DNA from: Flavobacterium collinsii
GTDB taxonomy: Bacteria; Bacteroidota; Bacteroidia; Flavobacteriales; Flavobacteriaceae
Reading direction: 5' to 3'
DNA: 64,000 nt
NCBI RefSeq assembly: GCF_902804485.1
Contig: NZ_CADCST010000083.1
Coordinates: 1 to 64,000, forward strand
Each line of letters starts with the position of its first letter. The first letter of the stretch is position 1. Shown here in pieces: positions 1-8,900 of the stretch. A program made the translations under genes and the position numbers. The notes beneath the pieces were generated by a model. The model made no database searches, was not told where the DNA came from, and saw only the letters and a program-made list of their open reading frames with translations.

Positions 1-177
1 ATTTTCAAGACCAGTAATTATGGAAGCAATGGTAATGTTTTCAGAGGAATTTCAGAAGGAAGGGTTACAATCGATAAACAACGCGGAGTACCAACCGGAA
101 CTTATTTTTACATTCTTCGTTACGAAGCAGATGGTATCATGATCGAAAAAACCGGATATCTCTATGTTAAAAATTAA
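1..177 (+). CDS. C-terminal end of a T9SS cargo protein (type B sorting domain), partial
   Basis: The window opens inside a reading frame in frame 1 that runs to a TAA stop; only the last 58 residues are visible. They match the end of the gliding-motility-associated C-terminal domain (T9SS type B sorting domain): a Gly-Arg-Val-Thr-Ile-Asp stretch, then PTGTYFYIL, then a final strand GYLYVKN. In this family the domain directs a large secreted protein through the type IX secretion system to the cell surface or outside. The rest of the protein lies before the window, so its function cannot be told. A strong terminator follows 23 bp after the stop. Confidence 0.8.
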   Translation: MFKTSNYGSNGNVFRGISEGRVTIDKQRGVPTGTYFYILRYEADGIMIEKTGYLYVKN

Positions 178-199
178 GAGAGAAATCATCTTTTTTTCT

Positions 200-238
200 A
201 AACCCTACAGATTTTTAAATCTGTAGGGTTTGTTTTTT
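200..238 (+). terminator. Rho-independent terminator after the T9SS cargo gene
   Basis: A 15-bp perfect stem, AAACCCTACAGATTT at 200-214 pairing with 217-231, is followed by GTTTTTT. It sits 23 bp after the stop at 177 and separates that gene from the regulator cluster. Confidence 0.85.
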
Positions 239-314
239 AGATACCCTATTAATTAAACTGAATTAGTAACACATTTTTTAAGTGTTAGAAAATACACTTA
301 TGTATCTATAACGA

Positions 315-350
315 CCAGTTATTACACAGTTGCGCCAGTTATTACACAGT
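315..350 (+). repeat. 16-bp direct repeat upstream of a promoter-like site
   Basis: CCAGTTATTACACAGT occurs at 315-330 and again, identical, at 335-350, with a period of 20 bp (about two helical turns). It ends three bases before a TTG...TAnnTTTG promoter-like pair. Two identical sites on one face of the helix just upstream of a promoter look like activator binding sites, but no protein can be assigned. Confidence 0.5.
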
Positions 351-353
351 CAC

Positions 354-383
354 TTGGTTAACGGTAAACTGAAGTTAACTTTG
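354..383 (+). promoter_or_regulatory. Bacteroidota-type promoter candidate
   Basis: TTG at 354-356 and TAACTTTG at 376-383 match the -33 (TTG) and -7 (TAnnTTTG) elements with a 19-nt spacer, the preferred spacing in Flavobacterium. It points towards the regulator cluster, leaving a leader of about 210 nt to the small ORF at 604 or about 410 nt to the gene at 802. Confidence 0.5.
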
Positions 384-603
384 TATAAAGGTTCAATAAA
401 GAAGAAAAAAAATCTATTCACGGTTAGTAATCTAAAATATAGTATAAAGGTTTGCTACTTAAAATACCGTATAGAAGAAGATACAACTCTGTTTGCTTTA
501 CTATAGTAAAATACCTGAATTTATAGACTTGAATAAATAAACGTTCCTAATATGTCAAAACAAATTAAAGTTAACAGTTTAATATAAATTTAGTTTTTAT
601 AAC

Positions 604-735
604 ATGTTTCAATTTTCAGGATTTATAGCTATGGCTTTTGCGCTATTTGTTGGCTCGATTTGTTTTAGATTATTAGAACGTATGAAACATGCTCCGGTAT
701 TATCTGGTAGAGATATTCAATCTATGGTTTTGTGA
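604..735 (+). CDS. Possible small membrane protein (43 aa)
   Basis: An ATG-started ORF of 43 codons whose first ~25 residues are hydrophobic (FIAMAFALFVGSICF) and are followed by a basic segment (RLLERMK) and a polar tail. This is the topology of a one-helix small membrane protein. It lies between the promoter-like site at 354-383 and the gene at 802. I do not recognise it and coding status is uncertain, since an ORF this short is expected by chance in AT-rich DNA. Confidence 0.25.
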   Translation: MFQFSGFIAMAFALFVGSICFRLLERMKHAPVLSGRDIQSMVL

Positions 736-801
736 AGAGAGTTGTGGATAAATGTATGTTAGAGTTAATTGTCAGAAAGATAAAATGTAAAGACATTGAT
801 T

Positions 802-1152
802 ATGGAAAAGAAAAAAGGTTTGGTGTTCGACAGTCAAAGTTATTTTGGCCGTTTTTTAAAGTATGAGTTTAAGCATGATTTTGTATTCGATTCGTACAAA
901 AGTATCGAACACTTTGAAGACTCGTTAGAAAGTTATAGTCTGGTAGTTTTTATGATATATAATGAAAATGAAATAATCGACATGATGAGGCTTTATAAAA
1001 GGGGCGTCCCGCTTATCGTATCTTGTCTGAACAAGGAGTTGAAACTGAAACTGGAGAAAATTACAGACGTCGTTCTTTTTGATTGTGCCAAAGTTAAAGC
1101 CGAAATGAGATTGGAATTGGAATATTGTATCAATTTAATTGCACAAGTATAG
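802..1152 (+). CDS. Receiver-like (pseudo-REC) protein lacking the phosphoacceptor
   Basis: 116 residues from ATG 802; a TTG at 796 would add only two residues. The order of hydrophobic strands and helices resembles a CheY-type receiver: GLVFDSQ (strand 1), FVFDSYKS (strand 2), SLVVFMIYNE (strand 3), VPLIVSCLN (strand 4), DVVLFDCAKVKAEM (strand 5). The acidic pair after strand 1 is reduced to one Asp, and the Asp normally phosphorylated at the end of strand 3 is replaced by Ile/Tyr. If it is a receiver it is probably a non-phosphorylated one that signals by protein contact. It precedes two AraC-type regulators on the same strand, which suggests a shared regulatory role. The fold assignment is an inference from pattern, not from clear homology. 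Confidence 0.45.
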   Translation: MEKKKGLVFDSQSYFGRFLKYEFKHDFVFDSYKSIEHFEDSLESYSLVVFMIYNENEIIDMMRLYKRGVPLIVSCLNKELKLKLEKITDVVLFDCAKVKAEMRLELEYCINLIAQV

Positions 1153-1233
1153 TAGTTTAAATTGTTATACTTTTTTATTGGAATGGTTTACAATTCAGAT
1201 TGGAGTATGTTCAACCGCCTAGATTTATTTTTT

Positions 1234-2208
1234 ATGAAAAAGATTATATGTCATTATGATTCTGGTCTAAATTGGGCCGGACCGTTGGCCAAACAACTTA
1301 GAGGCAAAGTAGAAGGAAATTTTATTAAAGCTTCCCCCCAAATACATACAGGAAGCCGTTATTTTTTAGATTGTGGAGAAGGCATATCTGCATTGTATCT
1401 TGATATTGAATACAAAGCGGATGTTATTATGGTTCAAAAAAGTAAAAAGAACGACTTTATTGGAATTTATTATGATTTGACTGATGTAGGTGAAATTAAA
1501 TTTTCCTCGAAAAATAACTCGAAAGCAATTGGAAGATGGGGATTTGATTTATCTGTTATTGATGGAACATTAGAATTGGAAAGTTTAGTTAAGAAAGGAA
1601 GTCGAACATTTGCTTTGTGCTTGTTTGTTCGAAAAGATTTATTCTATTCCTTTAATAAAAAAGATAAAAAGCTTCACAATCTCTTTCAGTCTGAAAATGG
1701 TATTCTGGCAAAATTTGGTAGAATGAGCCCTGAAAGTTTTTCCCATCTTACAGATTTGCGACGAAAAAAAGTTGGAAGCAGCGCCTTTGATATAGATTTG
1801 GCTGCTACAGCTTATTTGTTAATTTCGGATCTTTTAGATACCGTTTTGGTAGACAAAACTAAGAATTCGGGAATTACTGAAAACGATATATTGAAAATAA
1901 TAGACACGGAAAAAGTACTGGCTCAGAGCTTAAAAGGCGCTTTTCCAGGAATAGAGATACTTTGTGATCAGGTGAATATGTCGCCTTCTAAGTTCAAACA
2001 TGTTTTTAAAAAAGTACTAAAAACGAGTCCGCAATCTTATCATATGAACACTAAGCTTTACCGGGCAAAAGAACTTTTGGAACAGCAACAGTTGTCTGTA
2101 ACTCAAATTTCGCAGCAATTTGGTTTTTGCAATGCGGCATATTTTGGATCAGCTTTTAAAAAAAGATATAATATGTCACCAAAAACATTCACACAACAAC
2201 TGACATGA
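1234..2208 (+). CDS. AraC-family transcriptional regulator (first of two paralogues)
   Basis: 324 residues from ATG 1234. I chose this start because the protein then begins MKKIICHYDSGLNW, which lines up with the start MKEIEYYYGLSPSW of the next gene; upstream in-frame starts at 1162, 1183 and 1207 would add an unmatched tail. The N-terminal ~220 residues are an unassigned sensory region with beta-rich character. The C-terminal ~90 residues are a double helix-turn-helix of the AraC type, with the second-helix signature VTQISQQFGFCNAAYFGSAFKKRYNMSPKTF (written here only as a motif: GF..AAYF..AFKK..NMSP). The stop overlaps the next start by four bases (ATGA), so the two are translationally coupled. 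Target genes are unknown. Confidence 0.8.
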   Translation: MKKIICHYDSGLNWAGPLAKQLRGKVEGNFIKASPQIHTGSRYFLDCGEGISALYLDIEYKADVIMVQKSKKNDFIGIYYDLTDVGEIKFSSKNNSKAIGRWGFDLSVIDGTLELESLVKKGSRTFALCLFVRKDLFYSFNKKDKKLHNLFQSENGILAKFGRMSPESFSHLTDLRRKKVGSSAFDIDLAATAYLLISDLLDTVLVDKTKNSGITENDILKIIDTEKVLAQSLKGAFPGIEILCDQVNMSPSKFKHVFKKVLKTSPQSYHMNTKLYRAKELLEQQQLSVTQISQQFGFCNAAYFGSAFKKRYNMSPKTFTQQLT

Positions 2209-3200
2209 AAGAAATTGAATATTATTATGGATTATCGCCCTCCTGGTATATAGAGCTGGCGGAAAAAATGGGAGGCACGTTAAAAGAAGATAAAATCCTG
2301 ATTTTACCGGATAGTATCGGAAACGGATTTTCGTTTTTTACGGAAGTCATTCCGGGAATGTCTGTTATTTTATTAGATTTTGTATTAACGACGCCGGTTA
2401 GAGTAAAGCACTTAGGAAATCAGGACGATTTGTACATTATAAACTTTGATCTTAGCGAAGAAGTCAACACGATTCAGATTCGCGATATCGCTTATAAAGT
2501 TGGAAGCAAGGCTAATTTAGGGCTTTTTGTCTGGAAAAATACTATTGAAAACACGTACGAACATGCGGCCGGAAAAAGAATATTTGCAATACGTTTGATA
2601 GTAGATCAAAAATTATTGGATCCTTTATTTGCAAAAAAAACAGACGAAAATGAACCTTCAAAACACAACGATAGATTTGATAGGAAAGAGCTCTATTTTC
2701 AAGATCCCATTGATAGTAACAGTAGAATACTAATCGATTCAATAATGTATAGAACAGCTTCGAATCAGTATTTTAATTTCTACCTGAAAGGGCTAGCTTT
2801 AAAACTGTTGGGGAATTTTATTCACCGTTATTCGGATGTTGTTCCGGTATCACAAGGAATCAAAAAAATAGATTTGGAAGCGTTGGAGGCTTCTAAAAAA
2901 TATTTAATCAAAAATTTAAAAAATAAGTTTCCCGGAATCTTAAAGCTGACAGAAATAGCGAGTATGTCGGCAAGTAAGTACAAGAAACTTTTTAAAGAGA
3001 TAGAAGGAGTTACACCAAATGATTTTTTTAAGAGAGAGAAAATTGTCCTTGCTCATAAATTACTTTGCAGCGGATCTTACAACTCTGTTATTCAGTTAGG
3101 ATACGATCTTAATTTTACCAGAGTTGACCACTTTTCAAAAGAGTATTTTAAATTTTTGGGAAGAAGTCCGTCCGAAGATTTAGTTGTAAAAAACAGTTGA
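2205..3200 (+). CDS. AraC-like regulator (second of two paralogues)
   Basis: 331 residues, start ATG 2205 overlapping the stop of the upstream paralogue by 4 bp. The two proteins share their N-terminal layout, including a VGSKANLGLFVWK-like segment that parallels the GSRTFALCLFVRK segment of the first protein. They also share a C-terminal HTH region in which LTEIASMSASKYKKLFKEI matches EILCDQVNMSPSKFKHVFKKV. The second helix-turn-helix is more degenerate here (LNFTRVDHFSKEYFKFLGRSP). The coupled pair behind a pseudo-receiver gene suggests they form a heteromer or a cascade. No terminator is evident; 189 bp follow before the next gene. Confidence 0.7.
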   Translation: MKEIEYYYGLSPSWYIELAEKMGGTLKEDKILILPDSIGNGFSFFTEVIPGMSVILLDFVLTTPVRVKHLGNQDDLYIINFDLSEEVNTIQIRDIAYKVGSKANLGLFVWKNTIENTYEHAAGKRIFAIRLIVDQKLLDPLFAKKTDENEPSKHNDRFDRKELYFQDPIDSNSRILIDSIMYRTASNQYFNFYLKGLALKLLGNFIHRYSDVVPVSQGIKKIDLEALEASKKYLIKNLKNKFPGILKLTEIASMSASKYKKLFKEIEGVTPNDFFKREKIVLAHKLLCSGSYNSVIQLGYDLNFTRVDHFSKEYFKFLGRSPSEDLVVKNS

Positions 3201-3389
3201 GTATTTTTTAATAATTAAGGACGCTTCTTTAAAGCTGAGGCTTTGGCAGATCCTTTTACTATAAGCCATAGGATATTCATTAGAAGAAAAAGATTTTAAG
3301 TTTTCTTTCGAGTAATGATTTCATTAAAATTATAATTATTGATTTTAGGTTTAAATTCAAACCTGAGTGAATAAAGTTCTAAGTTCATC

Positions 3390-3938
3390 ATGATAAAAAT
3401 TATTGCTATACTGATTTTAAGTTTAGTTTCCTTTCAGAAGAAAAGTGCAGCCTTTCCTGGGGTTAATTATCGCTCTGTTAAACCTATCGAAGTCAAAACT
3501 TCCGAACTTTTAGGTGATACTACTAAACGTAAATATCTGGATAAATGCATTCGGGTTAATGCTCCCGTTAAAATAATATCCTCGACTTTGATGAACAATG
3601 AATATTCGAGTTTTAAAGACATTCGTCTGACTTTTAAAAACGTAACAAAGAAAGACATTCAGGCAATTAAATTTCAGTGGTATACAGAAAATGCTTTGGG
3701 AGAGCCTTCAAACTTAAAGTCGTCATTTTATCTCCGCGGTGAAAGCTGTGGACTTTATACAGATCTTTTAAAAACAAAGAGAATATCAACAGTAGTTTTC
3801 GAAGAGTTTTCAAGTGATGCGAAACGTATTATTGCGGCACAAGCCTACGAAGTGGTTTTTTCAGACGGGACAAAATGGAAACCTAGAAATCAAAAGTACC
3901 TAGATGTTCATTTGATTAAGCATTATAGAAAATGGTAA
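3390..3938 (+). CDS. Exported protein of unknown function (182 aa)
   Basis: ATG start with a short hydrophobic leader (IIAILILSLVSF) followed by a polar region, consistent with a signal peptide and periplasmic location. The body is beta-rich, with alternating hydrophobic residues (DIRLTFKNVTKKDIQAIKFQWYT) reminiscent of an immunoglobulin-like fold that positions a 'we expect a comparison of strengths' segment; two Cys residues (in DKCIRV and ESCGLY) could form a disulfide. I do not recognise the family. It ends 20 bp before the 1548-residue gene and may be cotranscribed with it. Confidence 0.55.
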   Translation: MIKIIAILILSLVSFQKKSAAFPGVNYRSVKPIEVKTSELLGDTTKRKYLDKCIRVNAPVKIISSTLMNNEYSSFKDIRLTFKNVTKKDIQAIKFQWYTENALGEPSNLKSSFYLRGESCGLYTDLLKTKRISTVVFEEFSSDAKRIIAAQAYEVVFSDGTKWKPRNQKYLDVHLIKHYRKW

Positions 3939-3958
3939 TTACAATAAATAGATAGAGC

Positions 3959-6900
3959 ATGAAAAGTATAAAATTATTAAAGTTAGAGCAATATAATGAT
4001 TCTAGTAAATATAAATTGGTTGAGGATGGAATATACATTGATTTAAATGATTCTGATGAAACTAAGTATAGAATTGCAATCTCTTATGAACTGGAAGAAG
4101 ATGAAGATAATCAGTACCCGCTTGAAGACTTATTAGATAAATTCTCGTTATATGTTTCCAAAGATTTTCCTGACTCTAAAAATTATGGGAAGCACATCAT
4201 AAAAGTAGAATTAGGTGGCAGACTTGAAGAAGTTCAGAAAATAAAAAACATCTTAGGAAAACGGGCCTATAATTACAAGTTTATAATAGAAGGAGATATA
4301 GTTTATAATAATCTAGTAATCGAAGAAGAAATAAAAAATGAAGATGAACAATACATTTTTGAATTAATTTCTCAAAACATAAAAAGAGGGTTTCTGTCTA
4401 AAGAAGAATTAAAAGAAATAATCGATGATTTAGTTTTAGAAGAAGAATTAGAAGAACAGATTTCATCTGATTGGATATACAGTGTGATTGAAAGTGAATT
4501 CGAGAAACTAATTTATGAAAGTAAATTTTGGAGTCATCCTACTGCTAATGAAAAACTGGAAAGAGTTTTTGACAAATTACGTACTGATTATAAATTTATT
4601 GCCTTACATGATGCAGGATATACAGTTGAAGAAGGCGAAGAGGCGGTACTCGAGGAAGAAATCAATTTAATAAAAAATAAAGGGTATTGTTCTGAAGGTT
4701 ATTGTTTTTATCAAGAGCAGGATTCGCAAAGAGCAATAGAGTCTGGTATTTTACCTATTGCTTTTCAAAAACTAAACAATGAAGATGAGGAGATAACGCT
4801 ACAGATTGGCTGTTTGGTTTACGCCAAACTTAAAGAAGAAGGATTTAAGGTAAACTGGAATGGGAATGCTTTGTCAAGAATAGAGATTATTAATTTTAAT
4901 TGGCAAAAAGTATATGAGAAACCTCGTGCTATAGAGGAGAAACCTCGCATAATAGTTGTTCCAGAATACAAGAAATTTAAAGAGATAAAATATTTACTTC
5001 CTGCGAGCAGTTCGGCATTAGGTTATAAGGGAGACGGAGGTATTGATGATATGATTTGTCTTTATATTTCTGGCGATTGGGAAATCGAAAATTTAGATTT
5101 AGATGATATAAATGACGAATTTGGAAATCGGGTGTATCTAATCTTAATTATAGGTAATCTGACTGTAAAAAATATATACTGTAAGAATAGTGATATGGGT
5201 ACATTTTTAACGGTTTTAAATTCGCTGGTTGCTGATAATATGGTTGTTAGTGGTCAGGAAATTTATATTGGCGGGAGATTAACAGTTAAAGATTTATTTT
5301 GGGGATATTATCCAGGTAACATAGTAGTTAACTTATTTCTTACTGCAAACGTTTTTATAGTTAGTAATTATACATACATTTTTTTAGATAAGGATGAATC
5401 CGGTCAACAACTATCAGTTGTAAATTACTTATTTTCAGATCAGGATGAAGAGTATGAATTTCAAAGATCAAAAGTATCTGCTTTTTTCAGAGAAGACTGC
5501 ATAATGGGGTCGCCTAATATTGTTGATGATTTGAATGGTTGGAATGATTGGTTAAATGCGGATCAAATGATTGAAAATCTAAAAAAAGGAAAACCAATTT
5601 TACGCGAAAATTTCCAATTGCAAGAGCCGCCAGTAGTAGAAATCCCTTTTGTTTTTGAAAGTAAAGCATTTAACAATGCAAATTTGTTGCGGTTGAGGGA
5701 ATCTCCATTGTTTTTGGATAATTATACGCCTCATGCAACGGAACGTTTCCAAATAATAGAATATTGGAAAGATGATGATTTCAAAAGAGTGTTGGTGAAT
5801 AAAGAGGAGATGTTTTCTGAGATAGTATATTTTCAGCAGGATGATCGAGCTCTGATGATGCAGTATGTAAAAGTAAAACAAAATATACTTGAAAAGCTAC
5901 GAGGGAATACATCCCAATATCAAATCAGTATTTCCTGCAGGACTATTAAAGATGGTACAGACGATAATTGGGAGGTATATAATTCTCTTTTAGAACAACA
6001 TAAAAAATACCTTTCTTTAACACAAGATTTTTGGGAAGACCTGCTTACAGAATGGTCCGAAATGGAATATTATTACTTGCAATTTCAAAAGACAGTTACT
6101 GTAGAAAAAATAGAATACATTCTCTCCTTGCCAGTTGTTAAGGCAAAATTCAGTGATTACTATAATGTAAGAAATGAATCGATTTGGTTTAAGTTTAATT
6201 GGAAGTTCAGACAGATCGATACTGAACAAGGCCAGTGTCAACGCATTACAATTATCCGTGATTTCTCAACATTATATGGAGATAAGTATGAATTCTATCA
6301 TTTTGATTTGAAGAAACTGGAGAATGGTAATGTGGTTCCGGTACTTTATACGCAAGATGAAAATGGAGATGAGTTCGATAACTACGAAGTAACGGTTTCT
6401 GACAGTGGTAAATTTAAAAATGCTGCGAAATATTTTAAAACATTAGAAAACAGAATGGAAGATATTAATCGGGAATATCTGAAAGGGCTCCAAAGAAGAC
6501 AAGAGTACATTGATCAAATACCTAAGACCACTCCTTTTAAGACTATAAATTACAATGGCTTTGATTTTAAGTTAATTAGCCTGCACGAAGCCCACGAATT
6601 ATTAAAAGACCTAAAAGATCTTGAAGGCAAAGAATATCTTTATGATGTATTTGATTTTTACAGTTTTCCTGTTGATGTTACTAAAGGTGGTTACTTCTTA
6701 TTGGCGGAAGAAGATGTGGTTTTGTCTAAGTTGGAATTAGAAGGGGAGGTTTTTGAACTACAGGAAACTACTTCTGAAATACACGATCTCTATATTTTAG
6801 GGATTATATTTCTAAAAAATGTCATGGTAGAATCCCATATTTATACCCCTTGGGATGATTTTTCCCCTGCTTTAATTGTAATGGGTGATTTGAAATGCAG

Positions 6901-8605
6901 AAATATTCATTTGTCAGGGAACACGAATTATATTGAGGGATCTCTTTATTGTGAATTTTTGTTTGCAGAAAATCCAGGCAATTTATACGTAAAAGATAAG
7001 TTTAAAGGCGATTGTATCGTTGCGGATGCAATGCAGTGTTATTTTGGAGAAATTGTGACGATAGCGATTGTAAGCATGTATTGCATATATAGTTACAACA
7101 AGATAATGGATTCAGAGGGAAATATTCAGAAACAAATGAATTTTTATCCCGACACGCATTTTCTAGAAGATGTTTTGAAAGCAGAAATAATATATAACGA
7201 CGGAACAGGATCTAGGTGGATGATTAACAGTAAAGTTCTGGATGATTGGATTACTAAAGGAAAATCACCTATTGACCGAAATAAAGATTTTCAATATCAA
7301 ATATTAACTGATACCAGTATTTCTCCCAGATTTAATGCTATTTTTAATCAAGAACTACTCCTCAGCGAAAATTATAGAATTACTGATGACGAAACGAATC
7401 ATACCTATGCATTTACCTCTTTTGAATGGAATGGTAAACCTTACAGAGAGATAAGTTGTAGTGAAGAGGATGTATTTGGTTATAGAGCTAGGATTTTGCA
7501 TAGTATAGAAGAAAATGTCTACACAGCTCATCTGGATTATCTAGACATCGTTACAAAAGAACCGAAGCTGAGATTCTCGAGTACACTGGACGATACATTT
7601 ACCTCTACAAAAGCAGCAAAACATGGCTTCTGTTTGGCAGAAATGGCTTTAAAGTCAGAGATTAAAATAGCTGAAATAAATAGTAACACTGAGAAAATAG
7701 CAGATTGTAATAAAGAACAAGATTTTCTAATGGAGACATTGATTCTCAAGACTCTTCCAATTGAATATAAAAATTTCATAGATGAAGATGATTTGTCAGA
7801 TTTTGCACCATTTAAATTTGAGACGCAAGATGGAAAAATAGAATCTTTGGTAATGAAGTTTTTTACGCTTCAAGGAGATGATGATGTATTGTTGCTTAAC
7901 AAAATTAAAGAGTTTACAACATCTCAAGTACTTCCCGAAAGTTTAATTCCTATAGCAGTCGATCCAATAAAGAATCTTATTCTAATTGCAGTTACGGGCA
8001 ATAATATTGGAAAGGTCTATTATTGGGCAATGGATGAAGAAGACCATGAGGAGACATTTACACCTAAACATTTGCATTTAATATCGGAAACGTTTGGTGA
8101 TTTTATAGGATTAAGAAAAACTTTTGAGAAATTAGATCCTGTGCAAGATCTTAATAAATATAGTTTTAAACCTGTAGAAGGAGAAAAGATAGAGTTTACA
8201 GATTTTAATTTTAAACTTGCGATCATTCAGGAGCTGATGTATGAAAAGGAATTGATTTTTCCGAAGTTTGATCTTTGTGAGTTTGTAGACCGTTACAGAG
8301 GAAGAGAAATAGACCTTGAAGAAGAAGGATATGATTTTATACCAGAAGTTACAAGCTATTTTGAAAAATTAGAAATCGATAAAAAGTTTGCAGCAGAAAT
8401 TGTCGAAATATATCAGGATGGTAGTAACGGTGTTTATATGAATATGTTGTGGTTTTGGGATGGCGAGGATGATGAATTCAATATAAAATCATTTAAAGAT
8501 GTAGAACAATTTCCAAATCTTAGAAAGATGACTTTGTTTTATGATACTCCTTTTAAGGAACGACAATATTTAAAGAGTAGAGGAATAGAGATTGAAGATG
8601 TTTAG
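3959..8605 (+). CDS. Giant acidic multidomain protein with duplicated beta-helix modules, DUF6891-like and DUF6892-like ends
   Basis: 1548 residues, very rich in Asp/Glu, no signal peptide or membrane segment, so likely cytoplasmic. Residues ~190-315 resemble DUF6891 (FWSHPTANEKLERVF, then ALHDAGYT, then GYCFYQEQDSQRAI). Residues ~372-480 and ~930-1050 are two related modules of short repeating strands (LIIGNLTVKNIYC; LIVMGDLKCRNIHL), like bactofilin or polymer-forming beta-helices. Each is followed by a similar segment ending in a W..K(G)KP/SPI..NF.. motif, so the core is an internal duplication. Residues ~1416-1548 resemble DUF6892 (FKLAIIQELMYEKEL, then LWFWDGEDDEFNIKS). DUF6892- and YwqG-type proteins occur around polymorphic-toxin immunity clusters, and a YwqG-like gene follows, so an immunity or sensor role is possible. 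The function is unknown. Confidence 0.6.
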   Translation: MKSIKLLKLEQYNDSSKYKLVEDGIYIDLNDSDETKYRIAISYELEEDEDNQYPLEDLLDKFSLYVSKDFPDSKNYGKHIIKVELGGRLEEVQKIKNILGKRAYNYKFIIEGDIVYNNLVIEEEIKNEDEQYIFELISQNIKRGFLSKEELKEIIDDLVLEEELEEQISSDWIYSVIESEFEKLIYESKFWSHPTANEKLERVFDKLRTDYKFIALHDAGYTVEEGEEAVLEEEINLIKNKGYCSEGYCFYQEQDSQRAIESGILPIAFQKLNNEDEEITLQIGCLVYAKLKEEGFKVNWNGNALSRIEIINFNWQKVYEKPRAIEEKPRIIVVPEYKKFKEIKYLLPASSSALGYKGDGGIDDMICLYISGDWEIENLDLDDINDEFGNRVYLILIIGNLTVKNIYCKNSDMGTFLTVLNSLVADNMVVSGQEIYIGGRLTVKDLFWGYYPGNIVVNLFLTANVFIVSNYTYIFLDKDESGQQLSVVNYLFSDQDEEYEFQRSKVSAFFREDCIMGSPNIVDDLNGWNDWLNADQMIENLKKGKPILRENFQLQEPPVVEIPFVFESKAFNNANLLRLRESPLFLDNYTPHATERFQIIEYWKDDDFKRVLVNKEEMFSEIVYFQQDDRALMMQYVKVKQNILEKLRGNTSQYQISISCRTIKDGTDDNWEVYNSLLEQHKKYLSLTQDFWEDLLTEWSEMEYYYLQFQKTVTVEKIEYILSLPVVKAKFSDYYNVRNESIWFKFNWKFRQIDTEQGQCQRITIIRDFSTLYGDKYEFYHFDLKKLENGNVVPVLYTQDENGDEFDNYEVTVSDSGKFKNAAKYFKTLENRMEDINREYLKGLQRRQEYIDQIPKTTPFKTINYNGFDFKLISLHEAHELLKDLKDLEGKEYLYDVFDFYSFPVDVTKGGYFLLAEEDVVLSKLELEGEVFELQETTSEIHDLYILGIIFLKNVMVESHIYTPWDDFSPALIVMGDLKCRNIHLSGNTNYIEGSLYCEFLFAENPGNLYVKDKFKGDCIVADAMQCYFGEIVTIAIVSMYCIYSYNKIMDSEGNIQKQMNFYPDTHFLEDVLKAEIIYNDGTGSRWMINSKVLDDWITKGKSPIDRNKDFQYQILTDTSISPRFNAIFNQELLLSENYRITDDETNHTYAFTSFEWNGKPYREISCSEEDVFGYRARILHSIEENVYTAHLDYLDIVTKEPKLRFSSTLDDTFTSTKAAKHGFCLAEMALKSEIKIAEINSNTEKIADCNKEQDFLMETLILKTLPIEYKNFIDEDDLSDFAPFKFETQDGKIESLVMKFFTLQGDDDVLLLNKIKEFTTSQVLPESLIPIAVDPIKNLILIAVTGNNIGKVYYWAMDEEDHEETFTPKHLHLISETFGDFIGLRKTFEKLDPVQDLNKYSFKPVEGEKIEFTDFNFKLAIIQELMYEKELIFPKFDLCEFVDRYRGREIDLEEEGYDFIPEVTSYFEKLEIDKKFAAEIVEIYQDGSNGVYMNMLWFWDGEDDEFNIKSFKDVEQFPNLRKMTLFYDTPFKERQYLKSRGIEIEDV

Positions 8606-8630
8606 ATCAAATTAGAAATAAAGGAATAAA

Positions 8631-8658
8631 AAAGCACCCGAATTTGGGTGCTTTTTTT
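8631..8658 (+). terminator. Rho-independent terminator after the 1548-aa gene
   Basis: AAAGCACCC at 8631-8639 pairs with GGGTGCTTT at 8646-8654 around a 6-nt loop, followed by a T-run. It lies 25 bp after the stop and separates the giant gene from the YwqG-like gene. Confidence 0.85.
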
Positions 8659-8773
8659 ATAGAATATAGGTTTTGTTTCATAAACTATTTCTAATATTGA
8701 TCGAGAGATTTATGTAAAAGCATAATCCTCTTAATCTGTAGCAAAAGGTTAGATATTGACTTAATTTTTATAT

Positions 8774-8859
8774 GGCTCGTTCCTACGGAACTTTCTGTGT
8801 CCTGTTTTTTTCAACGGATTAAAATCCGTTGCTACAAAGTGGATCGTTCCTTTGGAACT
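8774..8859. repeat. Dispersed palindromic repeat, left copy
   Basis: Three small palindromes in a row: GTTCCTACGGAAC, AACGGATTAAAATCCGTT (8813-8830) and GTTCCTTTGGAAC. The ~86-bp unit recurs in inverted orientation after the YwqG-like gene (9664-9803). It is non-coding and looks like a REP/MITE-type intergenic element. Confidence 0.7.
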
Positions 8860-8900
8860 ATCCAGAATAAATAGTTGTTAACTTTAAAAAAAAATCAAAA

